A stretch of DNA of 64,000 bases, taken from positions 17,506,720-17,570,719 of the forward strand of contig NC_048537.1 in NCBI RefSeq assembly GCF_902806685.2, written 5' to 3'. Of the stretch, positions 21,401 to 31,289 are shown in pieces (the first letter of the stretch is position 1; every line of letters starts with the position of its first letter). Under the pieces are notes generated by a model. That model did not search any database. It saw only the letters and a list, made by a program, of their open reading frames with translations, and had not been told where the DNA came from. The position numbers and the translations under genes are program-made. Source of the DNA: Maniola hyperantus (Eukaryota; Arthropoda; Insecta; Lepidoptera; Nymphalidae).

Positions 21401-23722
21401 CTTGGTGAAATTATTCATTTCCTTCACAGTGATTTTATAGGCGATTTTTCACGGAAAGTGATTTTTCAGTTTTCGCACTTACAATAGTTTTTGCTACATT
21501 AACTAAGAATTTTAACCAAAACCAATAGCTCTGATATTTCGCAGGTTGGCTTTCACGAAAGATGAAAATTTTAAACTAAATGTTCTGACACATTCCCCCT
21601 TCCCTTGTCCCTTTCTGACACAAATAAATACGAGTGTTCTCGCTCGCGCGCTCTTTGCCTCCGATCGATGACCGACTACAATAAATTGAGACAATAAAGC
21701 GGGATTAAATGTAATAATTTTCTAACATTGTGAGATTGTGCTTCGTGACTATTCACAGGCTACTTTAAGTAGCATAGCAAGTGTTATATATGAAAAATCT
21801 TTTCATATGATTTTTCACATGCTATATATGAAATGGTCCGTCCCTACTAGCAACCCTACAAACCCCTCGCCCCGGTGCACGGTGGCCCAGTGACTTCGTA
21901 GTAAGAACACGGTACAACCCCTCGCCTTACAAGCAGTCCTTATTCAATACACACGATAGCGGATTCTGTTATTAAACTTTTTACCCACGGAAGAACACCG
22001 GAAACAAGGGGTACTCGTTATGGTTGTCAAACATAAGTTACCTAAAAAGTACCGATTTAGTTTCAATTTTGTTTGGGATACTTATTCAGCAATTTTACTA
22101 AGTAAGTATAGGAAAATAATTTTTTTAGAAACTTTATAAGGTAGTATGCTTTTATATGGTCTTATATTATATTTATTTGAATAGCAAATCGATTGGATCT
22201 CCTCATTTCTAATTTGATCACGTAGAGAAACTCCAAGCGTAGCTCTCTCCATCGCCCGCTGAGTGACCCTGAGCTTTCTTATGAGGCCCAGTTAGCGACA
22301 TGTCTCGGATCCATAATATGTCATCATTATTTAGTTTAAATAACCATAAGCCCATAGTAGTTATGAAACTGATGAGCTTAAATAATTTTTTTTTGTTTTT
22401 GTTTATTTTTTTAAATTTCGTTCAAAAGATTTTGGCAACCCTAACTCCCGTTAGTAAATTCTGTCTCTTTTGCACATTCCATTACAATGCTCCCCCCGTC
22501 TCTGTCTACTTGTTGCGTAAGAATTACCAAGGGAGAGTAATATGAATAGCGCTTTCTTGTTTTCTTCAATTTAGAAGATTCTTTGTATTGCACTTTTTAT
22601 TCAGCGTACGCATCTGCATCGGGACAATTTATTTTTATCCTTAAGGTTAAATTTAACCCTTACACTTTCGTTTTATACAATTTGCAACAGAGGGTTGTAA
22701 GGACTACAAAGCTTACAAAAATAAGATAATGTAGATGTTTTATACTGTACACCTTTTGTACTTGACCGGCCGATCAAATCAGTAATGCCAAATTTAAAAA
22801 AATGTATAGTGCATTTTTTGAATGAAAATCTAAATATATAAAAGGAAAAGGCGACTGACTGACTGAGTGGTCTATCAACGCACAGCTCAAACTACTGGAC
22901 GGATCGGACTGAAATTTGGCATGCAGATAGCGATTATGAGTTATGACGTAGGCATCCGCTAAGAAAGGATTTTTGGTTTGAAGTTTGTGTAGTCTACGCG
23001 GACGAAGTCGCGAGCATAAGCTAGTATTACAAACTTAAAGCTACACAAACACACATTACGGTAGTCATGGGTAGTGATTCTTACAGTGAAGGCATTTCCT
23101 TAACTTAAAATTACAAAATTTAACTCCACCTCAACTAACCTCTGTAAAATACATAACTAGTATGTTTTTTTTTTTTTAACTAAGGAATTTGTTGTTCTTT
23201 CCAGGCTTGGATACTTACGCATACGACCCCCAACGCTACGCCATGGACTACCACAGCATTGGCTTCAGGGAGTGCGCCGCTGAAGTAGCCAGATACCTGG
23301 TCAGCTGCGAAGGCCTGGACATCCAGGACCCATTGCGCCTGCGCCTCATGAGCCACTTGCAATGCTTCGCGGCGCAGAGGGAGCTAGCGTCCAAGTCCAA
23401 CTGGGGGTACCCGCAGTACCCTGCAGTACCCCAACCCCAAATACCCCAACCGCAACATGGTTATGCAGAACTGAGGGATCCCCCCGTTTCTACCGCTGTA
23501 GCAACGGTGCCTTCGATAGCAGCACCTTTATCAGCACCTCCGAGCTACACGCATTACCCCCCAGCACCGCCAGCACCTCCAGGGCCCTCAGCACCACCTG
23601 GTCACGCCGCGCCCCCAGGTCCCCATTACCCAGCTCCGTATCCTCACCATCCGCCTCATCATCAGTACTCGCAGAACAGTTCGAAGCCATACAGACCTTG
23701 GGGGGCCGAGTTAGCGTATTAA
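12218..23722 (+). CDS. Hey: Hey, bHLH-Orange transcriptional repressor with YRPW motif
   Basis: join(12218..12408, 14209..14417, 23205..23722): 918 nt, 305 residues, in frame across GT-AG introns of 1,800 and 8,787 bp. Order: Gln/Pro-rich N-terminus; acidic SESEDDAFSEESS (about 48-60); basic region RKRRRGVIEKKRRDRIN (76-92) with Gly81 where Hairy proteins have Pro, the Hey hallmark; helix-loop-helix to about 132 (EKQGSAKLEKAEILQ conserved); Orange domain about 145-190 (MDYHSIGFRECAAEVARYL); Pro-rich linker; C-terminal KPYRPWGAELAY with YRPW at 296-299. Hey binds E-box and class C sites as a dimer in the nucleus, represses transcription, and is induced by Notch/Su(H). The final GAELAY corresponds to the conserved tail after YRPW in vertebrate Hey proteins. 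Confidence 0.95.
12409..14208 (+). other. Hey intron 1
   Basis: Contains a family 2 Helitron-like fragment (about 12524-12660), a SINE A body (about 13322-13442) and a minus-strand repeat C copy (about 13770-14152) ending near the acceptor. 12660-13320 and 13443-13770 show nothing recognisable. Confidence 0.7.
14209..14417 (+). CDS. Hey: Hey exon 2 (whole bHLH domain)
   Basis: Acceptor TTGACCAG|GTCTCC; donor GCTAAAG|GTATAA. The single exon carries the complete basic region, both helices and the loop, ending at the first base of Gly134. In vertebrate Hey genes the bHLH is divided among exons. Confidence 0.95.
14489..14671 (+). mobile_element. Phe-tRNA-derived SINE, uninterrupted copy
   Basis: Head AGCCTCGATAGCTCAACGGT with GAA anticodon position and GGTTCAAACCCC B-box. 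The body runs GTCGTACCTACTCCTAGCAC to GGCTAATATTCTTT plus poly(A). It lies about 70 bp after the Hey exon 2 donor. Confidence 0.8.
14938..15062 (+). mobile_element. SINE B fragment
   Basis: Body section GTGGGAGGCTTCGGCTACGC ... GGGTTTAATGAATCTGCCAT with neither the tRNA head nor the tail. It abuts the LINE fragment that follows. Confidence 0.6.
15064..15620 (+). mobile_element. CR1/Jockey-like LINE 3' end with octamer tail
   Basis: An open frame to the stop near 15406 contains VKIYNKIPGEIRKCNNINKF then KNKLHDF and YNINEFFST, the usual C-terminus of CR1/Jockey-type ORF2 proteins. About 200 bp of 3' UTR ends in at least four GAATCTTT octamers (about 15583-15616). Short tandem 3' repeats instead of poly(A) point to CR1-like. 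5'-truncated. Confidence 0.7.
15890..16195 (-). mobile_element. Helitron-like fragments
   Basis: About 15890-16060 is family 1 (CGATTTTCCGGAATAAAAAT ... CACTTTCGCATTTATAATAA). About 16100-16195 is a family 2 remnant (CAGCCCGATCCGTCCG). Confidence 0.55.
16550..16797 (-). mobile_element. SINE A body plus an opposite-facing SINE A head
   Basis: The minus-strand body runs 16550-16741. It is followed by a plus-strand head fragment (CCTTCTAATCGAAGGTCGGG to CGGGCACGC), so two partial copies meet in opposite orientation. Confidence 0.6.
16918..17300 (-). mobile_element. RTE-like LINE 3' end
   Basis: Starts with a (CATCAT)n run and continues TCTTGTAGGGACTTCCACTT ... TTGATGTCGTCTGTCCACCT as at 27172. 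Decayed; no frame of useful length. Confidence 0.65.
17310..17655 (+). mobile_element. Dispersed repeat C copy
   Basis: AAAACCGGCCAAGTGCGAGT to GAGGTACAGAACCCTAAAAA, with an internal deletion after the first 25 bp. Confidence 0.7.
18095..18286. mobile_element. Palindromic MITE, best copy
   Basis: Termini CAGTACGCGGCCGAAAGTAA and TTACTTTCGGCCGCGTACTG are perfect inverted repeats, continuing inward through TGTACATCGG. The centre has two GACAGAGAC-containing arms around CGTACCTATATGACG. No coding capacity. Confidence 0.85.
18791..18832. repeat. 7-bp minisatellite (GGGTAGC)n
   Basis: Five GGGTAGC units and one GGGTAGT in tandem, in Hey intron 2. A possible replication-slippage locus. Confidence 0.9.
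18974..19300. mobile_element. Foldback element with a ~75-bp-arm hairpin
   Basis: Outer words AACCGACTTCC and GGAAGTCGGT face each other. Inside, ACCACTACAAATTAAAAAAT ... TACACGTGTAG (from 19106) is mirrored by CTACACGTGTA-type sequence ending TTTGTAGTGGT (19279), with the GTCGGGCGAGC / GCTCGCCCGAC arms near the loop. Confidence 0.75.
20560..20776 (+). mobile_element. Helitron-like element, family 1
   Basis: Ends GGACGAAG-like core then CGCGGGCATCATCTAG at 20776. Carries TTCCCACG (20718-20725), the complement of a Su(H)/RBPJ consensus. Directly abuts the next Helitron-like element. Confidence 0.6.
20777..20985 (+). mobile_element. Helitron-like element, family 2
   Basis: Starts TCTTAAATATATAAAAGGA immediately after the previous element's CTAG and ends GATATGCTAG|T. 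Contains the typical GACTGACTG run and TTATGACGTAGACATCTGCT block. Confidence 0.65.
21364..21846. mobile_element. 483-bp hAT-type non-autonomous element
   Basis: Ends TAGCGATGGGC and GTCCGTCCCTA. Flanking octamers CTAACAAC (21356-21363) and CTAGCAAC (21847-21854) match at 7 of 8 positions. Subterminal regions repeat TTTTTCAC/GTGAAA words. No transposase frame. Confidence 0.7.
22195..22290 (-). mobile_element. RTE-like LINE fragment
   Basis: CGTAGAGAAACTCCAAGCGTAG and CATCGCCCGCTGAGTGACCC match the inner part of the copy at 27172-27590. Confidence 0.6.
22829..23024 (+). mobile_element. Helitron-like element, family 2, full length
   Basis: 5' TCTAAATATATAAAAGGAAA, GGCATGCAGATAGC core, 3' GGACGAAGTCGCGAGCATAA then GCTAG|T. 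Lies 180 bp upstream of Hey exon 3. Confidence 0.7.
23205..23722 (+). CDS. Hey: Hey exon 3 (Orange domain to stop)
   Basis: Acceptor TTCTTTCCAG|GCTTGG. Encodes residues 134-305: Orange domain, Gln/Pro-rich linker, Pro/Gly/His-rich stretch and the terminal YRPWGAELAY, then TAA at 23720. In Hey proteins YRPW-type motifs replace the WRPW Groucho motif of Hairy/E(spl). Confidence 0.95.
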
Positions 23723-25740
23723 TTTAGTCAAGAGTTTTGATTATTTTGTTGGTAGAAATTATAGGTAAATCTGTTTAACTATTATGTTTTTAAAGAATAA
23801 CTAAGAAAAAAAGCAGTGATAAGATGTCTGCCTCCTGGTCTTCGCCTCGAAGATCACTTTTAACTCTTCAGAATGATGTACGTTTTAAGCTGTTAAATAT
23901 CACTTGCTCTAACGATGAAGGAAAACATCGTGAGGAAACCTGCATGCCTGAAAGTTCTCCATAAAGATGTGTGAAGTCTGCCAATCCACACTGGGAAGCA
24001 TGCTAGAAACTTCTCATTCTGAAAGGAGGTCCGTTCTCAATAGTGAGGGGTTGAATGCCCGTAAATGCAGTTACATGAGATGAGACCTATAGAACTCAAG
24101 GAATAACATACGGTACGTGGCCGAAAGTAATGTACATCGACCTTTAGAAGGAGATAACAGATTCGTAGAGCCTTGTCTGTGTCGTTGAGACCGACAAAAC
24201 ATCATATAGGTATGAGTGACAGAGACAACCATCTACAAAGCCGAAATGTCATTCTAAAGGCCGATGTACATTACCTTCTGCCGCGATCTGTAAAATTTAA
24301 GAGTGTAATTCTGTAGGCGGTTCCGTAACAAATAAAATAAATTTATCTTAGCTATTTTTATTATCTAATCGATTTACTTATAATTTGTACACTTTCAAAA
24401 ATATGTCCATTGTTGTGTAGATCTCAAGAGTTTAATTTAAAAACCCATACTTTTATTTTAAGACTGTTAAAATTAGATATAAAATATTTAAAATATAAGT
24501 TGTGTGATACCAATATAGTATATAAAGTTAGTTTATCCTAAATGTAGAAATATTGGGACCAAAAACCAAGCTTTAATGTTTATATAATGTATTTTCCAAC
24601 TTTTACGACGTAAACTAAAAATACTTGATTCATCGCTTATTTAGCGAAACATCAGAATACATAATAGGACAAGCCAAACTAGCAAAACTTTAAAAGAACC
24701 CATTTAAAAAAGACTATACCTAAGAGTTTTTAGCGCCGCCATCTATAAATTTTGAAAAAATAATTTGTATCAGCATGCTATTTTAAAATCATCAGGTTTC
24801 GTGGGTTCATTAGACAGTTTAAAAAAATGCCATTTAATAAGAGAGAGAATTGAAATTTTAGCTGGCATTGCAAAAGGCCATCAATTTTATTAGTTCCGAG
24901 CACATCGTACTTACAAATATTCGTTACGGGTTCGAATCCCAGATTTTAAATGTGTCTAACTTATTTGGTGTTAAGTTGGAAAAATTAAATGTATCACGAA
25001 AGGTAACTGTAATTTTGTGATTGCACAAGGTTGTGAAATTATTTTTTAATTTTTGTGTATATTGTGTGTGATTTTTAACGCATATCTGTATATGTAAACT
25101 GTCGTCTATCCATACGATACGATTGTGTATATTTTTGTAAATAGTTAAACCAAAGTCGCTTGCGATTGTCGAAGAGAAAAATTAAATTATTTTTTTAATA
25201 TTTAAAACTCACTTTTATTTCTATTTGTACAGTAAGGTACACTCATTATTTTACATTTTTATAATCATTTTAAAATATTATAAGAGAAGTCTAGATATTC
25301 GCCGCTCTTCTACCAAACGTAATTTGCTTCTCAGATTTTCGTAATTTTATTTAGTTTCAAAGTTACACAGAGTTTCTGTAAAAATGTGTAGTTTTAAAGT
25401 TTTAAGGGTATAACTTACATATTTTTACAGATATCTGGAAAAAACCCTCACAGACACAGATATTAATAATTTCTAGCACGTGTTTACAAAATGTCTTGGT
25501 TAGGTATTCAAATTCGAATCAGACTAAATCGAATATTATTTATATAAATTTTTGTAAGTTCCATGTAAAATAGAGCATACGTGGAACAACACGGAAGTAC
25601 ATTTTGTATGATAGTTAATATGTTAATGCAATGATAAAACGTAACGAACTATTTTCCATTTAACCCTCCACTGCTTCAACAAGTTAACGGTTAAAGTACG
25701 GTTCGAAATGAAATAAATTAGCAATAAACGGCACAGGTGT
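23723..25740 (+). other. Hey 3' UTR and possible extension
   Basis: AATAAA at 24331-24336 is the first polyadenylation signal; more lie at about 25712 and 25722. The region holds a SINE A remnant (about 23810-24060) and a palindromic MITE (24112-24290). Beyond 24340 is unique AT-rich DNA with K-box matches TGTGAT at 24503, 25016 and 25067 and a Brd-box AGCTTTA at 24569. Whether the transcript reaches these depends on which signal is used. Confidence 0.45.
24112..24290. mobile_element. Palindromic MITE copy
   Basis: GTGGCCGAAAGTAATGTACA to TGTACATTACCTTCTGCCGC; diverged right end. Confidence 0.7.
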
Positions 25741-25984
25741 CGCCGGTGATACTACGTGGCAATTAAAACTGACCCTGCAGATGTCATGTGGAAGATAGGG
25801 TTGCCACCATAAGTAAAAAAAAACCCCGGCTGCACCGAAAGAAAGGTAATGTTTTTCATTTTGTGTATGTTAGTTTCAATAAGGAACTTTATTTATCAAC
25901 ACATAATAATCTTCTTCTTCTTTATCTTTTGGGATTGAGCAGATTCTTAGTTTTAACTTTTTTAAGTAATTAAACTTAGCGTTA

Positions 25985-26170
25985 ACTTGCGTTAACGGTG
26001 AAGGAAAAAATCATGAGGAAACCTGTATGCCGGAGAAATCTCCATAATGTTCTCAGTGGTGTGTGAAGTCTGCTAATCCAGACTTGACCAGCGTGGTGGA
26101 CTATGGCCTAAATCCTTCTCATTCTGAGAAGAAACTCGTTATCAGAAGTGGGCCGGTAGGGGTTATTGAT
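25985..26170 (+). mobile_element. SINE A body, diverged
   Basis: TTAACGGTGAAGGAAAAAAT ... GTGTGAAGTCTGCTAATCCA ... AGTGGGCCGGTAGGGG. The tRNA-like head is missing. Confidence 0.65.
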
Positions 26171-26428
26171 ACGTACATTTTTGGCATTCCGAATGTTTCG
26201 AAGTGTTGAAGTAAATAAATTGAAATTCCTAAAATATAGCTAATATATTTCAAGAGAAATATGCATAAGAATAAATAATGAAATCAAGAGGATTAAAATA
26301 AATTTAAAAAAAGAGTACCTAACCCTTACCTAACCATTGAATTTATTCTATTTGTTTTCTGAATAAAGTATCGCACCTTCGATATCTCAAAATACGTGAG
26401 TATTTGTTATTCCCGAAGCTCATATTGA

Positions 26429-26586
26429 GGCCGATTCGCTTGTACACAATCTCTAAACTAAACTAAATTAACAGGTCTAACTCTAGTGCCATCCTTTTCC
26501 GCAAGCAACGTTATGAAAGGGATAGCAATAGATTTAGACGTGCCATTATAGTTTAGTTTAGAGATTGTGCACAACGGAATTAGCCA
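26429..26586. mobile_element. 158-bp MITE
   Basis: Arms ACACAATCTCTAAACTAAAC and GTTTAGTTTAGAGATTGTGC lie within longer imperfect inverted ends (GGCCGATTCGCTTG / CAACGGAATTAGCC). Confidence 0.7.
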
Positions 26587-26589
26587 CAA

Positions 26590-27170
26590 TGTTTCGTATT
26601 GATTAAAATGAAGTACTTGCACTTGATTAAAAAAAGTCCATTTTGACCTATTTTAAACTTTTTAAGTGCGCGTGGCAACCCTGCGCGGGGTCCAACTGAA
26701 TGTATTCCTCACATATCGTCCCACTTCACCGATTGTATGGGATATCGCCACCCCTGTGTTTCCCACGAATGGCGTTCCTCTCGCACTTACAATTCGCATA
26801 TAGTTCGTCCCTCTCGCACTTCCGTAGGAAGACCGAGGGTGCAAAAACGTCACATTTTTTCTGGTATCGTGTGCGTGCCGTGTGTCGGTATGTTTGTGCT
26901 AGCTTGTGTGTGTGTTTGTAACAACTTGATACTGTTCCTTCCGCAATACGGAAATTTCAAATAGGTAAAGCACCTGTAGTTTTTTTTTCGCCTTTTTTCT
27001 GATGCCTCTCCGACTAGTCAAGATTGACGGTCGGTTAACCCAATATTTTTAAAATATTCCACGAAAGCAAAGTTGGAAACAAGCAAAGACAAAAAAAAAC
27101 ACCATTGCCCTGTCACAAAATCTGGTCACTGTGTGTCTGATTGTCACTGAGGATGATGTAAGGATTCTAA
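26590..27170. other. Unassigned intergenic stretch
   Basis: Moderately GC-rich 26680-26900, with no supported coding frame, followed by AT-rich DNA. No repeat terminus recognised. Confidence 0.4.
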
Positions 27171-27171
27171 G

Positions 27172-27590
27172 AATCATCATCATCATCATCAACCGATAGA
27201 CGTCCATTGCTGGACATAAAGTCTCTTGTAGGGACTTCCACACGCCACGGTCTTGCGCCGCCTTGATCCAGCGGCTCCCTGCGACTCGTCTGATGTCGTC
27301 CGTCCACCTAGTGGGGGGGTCTTCCAACACTGCGTCTTCCGGTGCGAGGTCGCCAGTCCATCACCTTGGGACCCCAAAACGTCTTATCGGTTTTACGAAC
27401 TATGTGCCTTGCCCATTGTCACTTCAGTTTCGCAACCCGTTGAGCTATGTCGGTTACTCTAGTTCTCCTACGGATCTCCTCATTTCTGCTTTGATCACAT
27501 TTGATCACATAAAGAGATCAGCATAGCTCTCTCCATCGCCCGCTGAGTGACTCTGAGGTTTCTTATGAGGCCCATAGTTAGCGACCAAGA
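27172..27590 (-). mobile_element. RTE-like LINE 3' end, best copy
   Basis: Minus-strand frame reads PPTRWTDDIRRVAGSRWIKA then AQDRGVWKSLQE, the C-terminal signature of RTE-class ORF2. It ends in a (GAT)n microsatellite at 27172-27186. Upstream it is broken by frameshifts; the endonuclease and RT domains are absent. Confidence 0.8.
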
Positions 27591-28002
27591 AAACATTCGG
27601 GGAAAAATCTGAAAACCGTGAATTTGTGGTTACATCACACAAAAAAAATTAAATTGTGGTTATGAACTAATAATTAGTATTTACAATTTTCGAATTAAGA
27701 TAACTATATCAAGTGGGGTATCATATGAAAGGTCTTCACCTGTACATTCTAAAACAGATTTTTATTTATATTTTTTATGCATCATAGTTTTTGAATTATC
27801 GTGCAAAATGTCGAAAAAATACGACTGTAGTACGCAACCCTCGTTGCGCGAGCCTGACTCGCACTTGGCCGGTTTTTTTGCATGCATAAAGGCCTGGAGA
27901 GTGATATGGGCTACTTTTTAACCCGGAAAATCAAAGAGTTTCCACGGGATTTTAAAAAAACCCTAATTCCACGCGGACGAAGTCGCGGGCATGAGCTAGT
28001 TT
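27588..28002. mobile_element. Repeat C (-) followed by a Helitron-like end (+)
   Basis: About 27588-27878 is repeat C, minus strand, ending GGCCGGTTTTTTT. From about 27880, CTACTTTTTAACCCGGAAAA leads to GCGGGCATGAGCTAG|T. Confidence 0.65.
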
Positions 28003-29207
28003 CATAATAAATAGGGGAGAAACACATTCAACAAAATAAAGGAAGCAATATATTTTTCTCTTCATGTTATGTTTAAGCCATTTTTCGTCTAATTAGGCAT
28101 TCTTGTTCGAATAATATTTGCCGGCAAAAATTCCCGAAATCCTGTGTGATTGTTATTGTAGGCAAATACAAAGTAAACCCGTGTAACCAGTTACAGGATT
28201 TCGGTTCGCTAAGCTATTGATGCGAAACTAGTTATTGGGTTATTGAAATATTGACGAATATTAGAGGGGTTGTAAATTGTAATACGAGTAAGTACTAAGC
28301 TTTTATACATATTATTTGTCACTAGCTGACCCACCACGCCTGTCCACCTAGTGTGACGCCGCACGATGCCTTGCGTTGGCGGTGCGGCGCGGGCACGAGC
28401 GGCATCCTACATAGAAATCACTATACTATGCCACACGGCAACGTCGTGCGGCGCCGCACTGCACCCGTAACGGACTTGAGGGTTGGTGCGTTGCAACGTC
28501 TTGGCGCCCAACGTGGGGCCAGTATGGGTTTGGGATTTTTTTTATTATTATTCCTTTTTTTTTTTTTTTTTTATTTATTTATTATCAAATAAAAATACAT
28601 ACAAATAAAAGCTTAAACTAAAAACACCGAAAAAACCACAGAGGTTTGTCCTCGGTGCCTATCTGCAACGAAGATACCTATTAACTAATTACTTAAAAGA
28701 AATAATCTACAGTAGGTATTCATTATAGGCAAACGCTTGACCGCAATCACACCTGATGGAAAGTGATGATGCGGCCTAAGATAGGACGCGTTTACCTAGA
28801 AGATGCCTATTGCAGTAATTTTTGCTAATTTATTAAAGTAATTTTTGATTGCAGTAATGAGTCCACTGTTAGACTTTTTAAGTCATTTAAGGCTTGACAA
28901 ACCTGAAACTTGGACTCATTACTGCGACCCGAAACTCCATAATTTATATTTTATGCACATAAAGAAGAAGTACATAGGTTGAAGTTGAAACTTAATAAAC
29001 ATTAATTAAGTAGTAGGTAGGTAGTTAGTAGGTGATATGACAAATAAAAGAAAATTTAATTTTTAATACTCTTTATATTATTATTATTATTATTATTACT
29101 TACAATAATAAATTGCATTACAATGGCAATGTACCGTAGGAATTAACTTATTACTTAATTCTAGATTACACCTAATAGAATTTATTTGAGATCAAAACAC
29201 TATCTGC
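28003..29207. other. Unassigned intergenic stretch
   Basis: Includes a GC-rich block about 28322-28520 starting ACTAGCTGACCC (another Helitron-like terminus) with CGTGCGGCGCCGCAC palindromes, a poly(T) run near 28556, and (TTA)n near 29074-29098. No gene seen. Confidence 0.45.
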
Positions 29208-29366
29208 CTAACGGCGGTTACGCACTCAACTCGAGTCCGAGAAAATACGTTGCTTTTTGTTTTGTATGGTAGCTTATGACATAATAATATGTCGTAGATT
29301 ATCGCGTATTCTCACGGATGACGGATATAACTCGGATTACGGAAGTGCAGTGCGTAATCGCCGTTA
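29208..29366. mobile_element. 159-bp MITE
   Basis: Ends TAACGGCGGTTACGCACT and AGTGCGTAATCGCCGTTA are inverted repeats with one mismatch. No coding capacity. Confidence 0.7.
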
Positions 29367-29737
29367 CGGCCTTACAAAATACAAATAAGAACTAGAACAA
29401 AACTTTCAAAATTGTTCCTGTCAATTTGTTAATCAGTTAGGCTTGTTTTATTTTTGTAAGGCCGTACACTATATCAATATATTCGGTATATTATATCTAT
29501 GTAATATCACAATAACTTTGGTAATCGTCTGACGACGTTATAGAAATTAAAGGTGTATGTAAGACGGGTGTAGGTAGTTTTTGGCTGTTCCTATTATGCC
29601 TATTCCACACGGAACAAATTGTTCCGGAATTTTATTTTCTAAAGGGCTTATTCCACCTTCCTAAATCCTACGTCCTGAATGGCATAGTTACCGTCAAGCT
29701 AGCCAACTTAGCCATTCAATGATACCTACTTTGCCCA

Positions 29738-30004
29738 AAAAGCAATTTTATGTCTCACCAACGTTGATAGTATTCGAGTGTCGAAAACCTTCCGCATTAT
29801 AGTAAACTGGATATTAACAGCCTTGTTTTAAAGCTCAAGTTTGTCTACACATCTACAGCCAGCGCTCCAACCGGAATCGTTGCGAAATTAAAATCAGTGG
29901 CATTGTATTTTTGACTTCAATTTTACACTCTTTAGGTCCATTTCACTTTGACGGTATTGACTCTCGAATTTTAGCAACGTTTGGTGAAACGTAAAATCTT
30001 ATAC
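29738..30004. mobile_element. Diverged copy of the 35724-36012 MITE
   Basis: Shares TTTAAAGCTCAAGTTTGTCT ACAC and ACTCTCGAATTTT...GGTGAAACGTAAAATCTT with the better copy. One end is decayed. Confidence 0.6.
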
Positions 30005-30744
30005 TAAGCGTAGGTACTGTATCATAATATCTAATACCTACACGTAAGTTGAAACTGTAAGTTGATTGACCAACAGCGCTGAGCTGGTTGGTGGCCGTAC
30101 ATAGTATACCTACATAGATTAGCAAAATTACGTATTTTGATAAAATGAATTACCTAATATTTATTTTATGTAGGATAACATAATTCCCAGTTCAGAACGC
30201 AGTCTGCAAGATAACCAAAATGTATTTTTGGCGTATAATAGTAGGTACCTAATCTAAATAATTTTTATAGGTATTATTATTTCAACCGACCACGAGTCGA
30301 GAGAGGAAAACTTGATTAACATAGGTTTACACAAAATGTTGAATAAATATAATAATTACGAAAGATTTGTTCTTGAGTCTCATTATTACAACTTAATTTA
30401 ACTTGTATACTTGTAATATTAAATTCAAACATTCGTTTAGGCTTTAGGAAAAGCTAACAAAAGAAAACCAATTATTTTCGCAATCATTTTCTTTAAATTA
30501 ATTTCTAGAAGACGTAGGAAAGTTCAATTTTCTTAGAAAATTATTGTAAGTATGTACTAATTACCATTGTCTTGAGGATCAAAGATTTTAACTACGAAAA
30601 GTTTTTTCTTTAAGGCTTTCACGTTTTAATTTGAGCCAATTTATATTAGAGCGAACTATCTTAGAAAAAAGGTTAAAAGTAAAAAAAAAAGATATCGGTT
30701 CTGCTAAATAATCTTAAAAGAATTTATTTGCCTACAATTTATGC
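30005..30744. other. Unassigned AT-rich stretch
   Basis: No gene, repeat terminus or RNA recognised. AATAAA-type signals on the minus strand (for example near 30723) could serve the gene at 31290. Confidence 0.4.
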
Positions 30745-31085
30745 AAATACTAGAGGATGGCCGCGACTTTGTCCGCGTGGATTTAGGTTTTTAAAAATCC
30801 CACGGGAACTCTTTGATTTTCCGGGATGAAAAGTCATCTATGTCAATTTGCGGGATGCAAGCTACCTCTGTACCAAATGTCATATAAATTGGTTAAACGG
30901 ATAGGCCCTTAAGAATCCCGTGGGAACTCCGGGATAAAACGGATCCTCCGGGTGTAAGCTTACTCTGTACCAAATTTCATCAAAATCGGTTAAACTGTGG
31001 GGCCGTGAAAAGCTAGCATACTAGACATACAGACAAGACAGACAGACGGACCGACTCACTTTCGTATTTATAATAATAGTATAGA
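30745..31085 (-). mobile_element. Helitron-like element, family 1, extended
   Basis: GCCGCGACTTTGTCCGCGTG to CGTATTTATAATAATAGTAT. The internal unit (CCCGTGGGAACTC ... CTGTACCAAATTTCAT) occurs twice in tandem. Sits just downstream of the minus-strand gene's stop. Confidence 0.6.
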
Positions 31086-31203
31086 TGAAATATCTATAGA
31101 TAAAAGTGTAATGCCTTAACACACTCAGGAGTATTTTCGGAGTTATCTATTTACAATAAAAAAAATTACACAGTTTAGCAATCATACAGTTCTCTGTAAG
31201 CCG

Positions 31204-31289
31204 CTATCCTTGCTTATCTTCTGCGGCCAGCAGAGTATATTCAATGTGTATTCCGTTGCTGTACTTGACGTCGTATGTGCCGCATTGCG
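31204..31289 (-). pseudogene. Out-of-frame duplicate of the exon's C-terminal segment
   Basis: Minus-strand reading AAVTQCGTYDVKYSNGIHIE YTLLAAEDKQG ends at TAG (31204-31206). It parallels AAVTYCTAHDSEDSSSIHTE YTLLDVDP in the exon just upstream. Nucleotide similarity is clear (GCTGTGACG, TACACTCTGCT, GCAGAAGA). It is one frame off, starting across the exon's own TGA. Confidence 0.65.

Larger units (their letters stand above)
14418..23204 (+). other. Hey intron 2 (8.8 kb)
   Basis: Holds many elements listed separately (SINEs, LINE ends, MITEs, a hAT element, Helitron-like copies). Stretches with no recognised element: 16200-16540 (with a GC-rich CGCGCGCCGCGCGCC block near 16280), 17656-18094, 18290-18780, 19880-20560, 20990-21355, 21860-22190 and 22300-22825. 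These are where any intronic enhancers would most likely sit. Confidence 0.65.

Noticed and set aside
26680..26960. Possible first exon of a plus-strand gene (GC-rich, AATAG|GTAAAG at the end)
   Set aside because: No downstream exon, no start context, and no better than background donor strength.
28353..28592. 79-codon plus-strand frame
   Set aside because: Lies in a GC-rich palindromic repeat next to a Helitron-like terminus and runs into a poly(T) tract.
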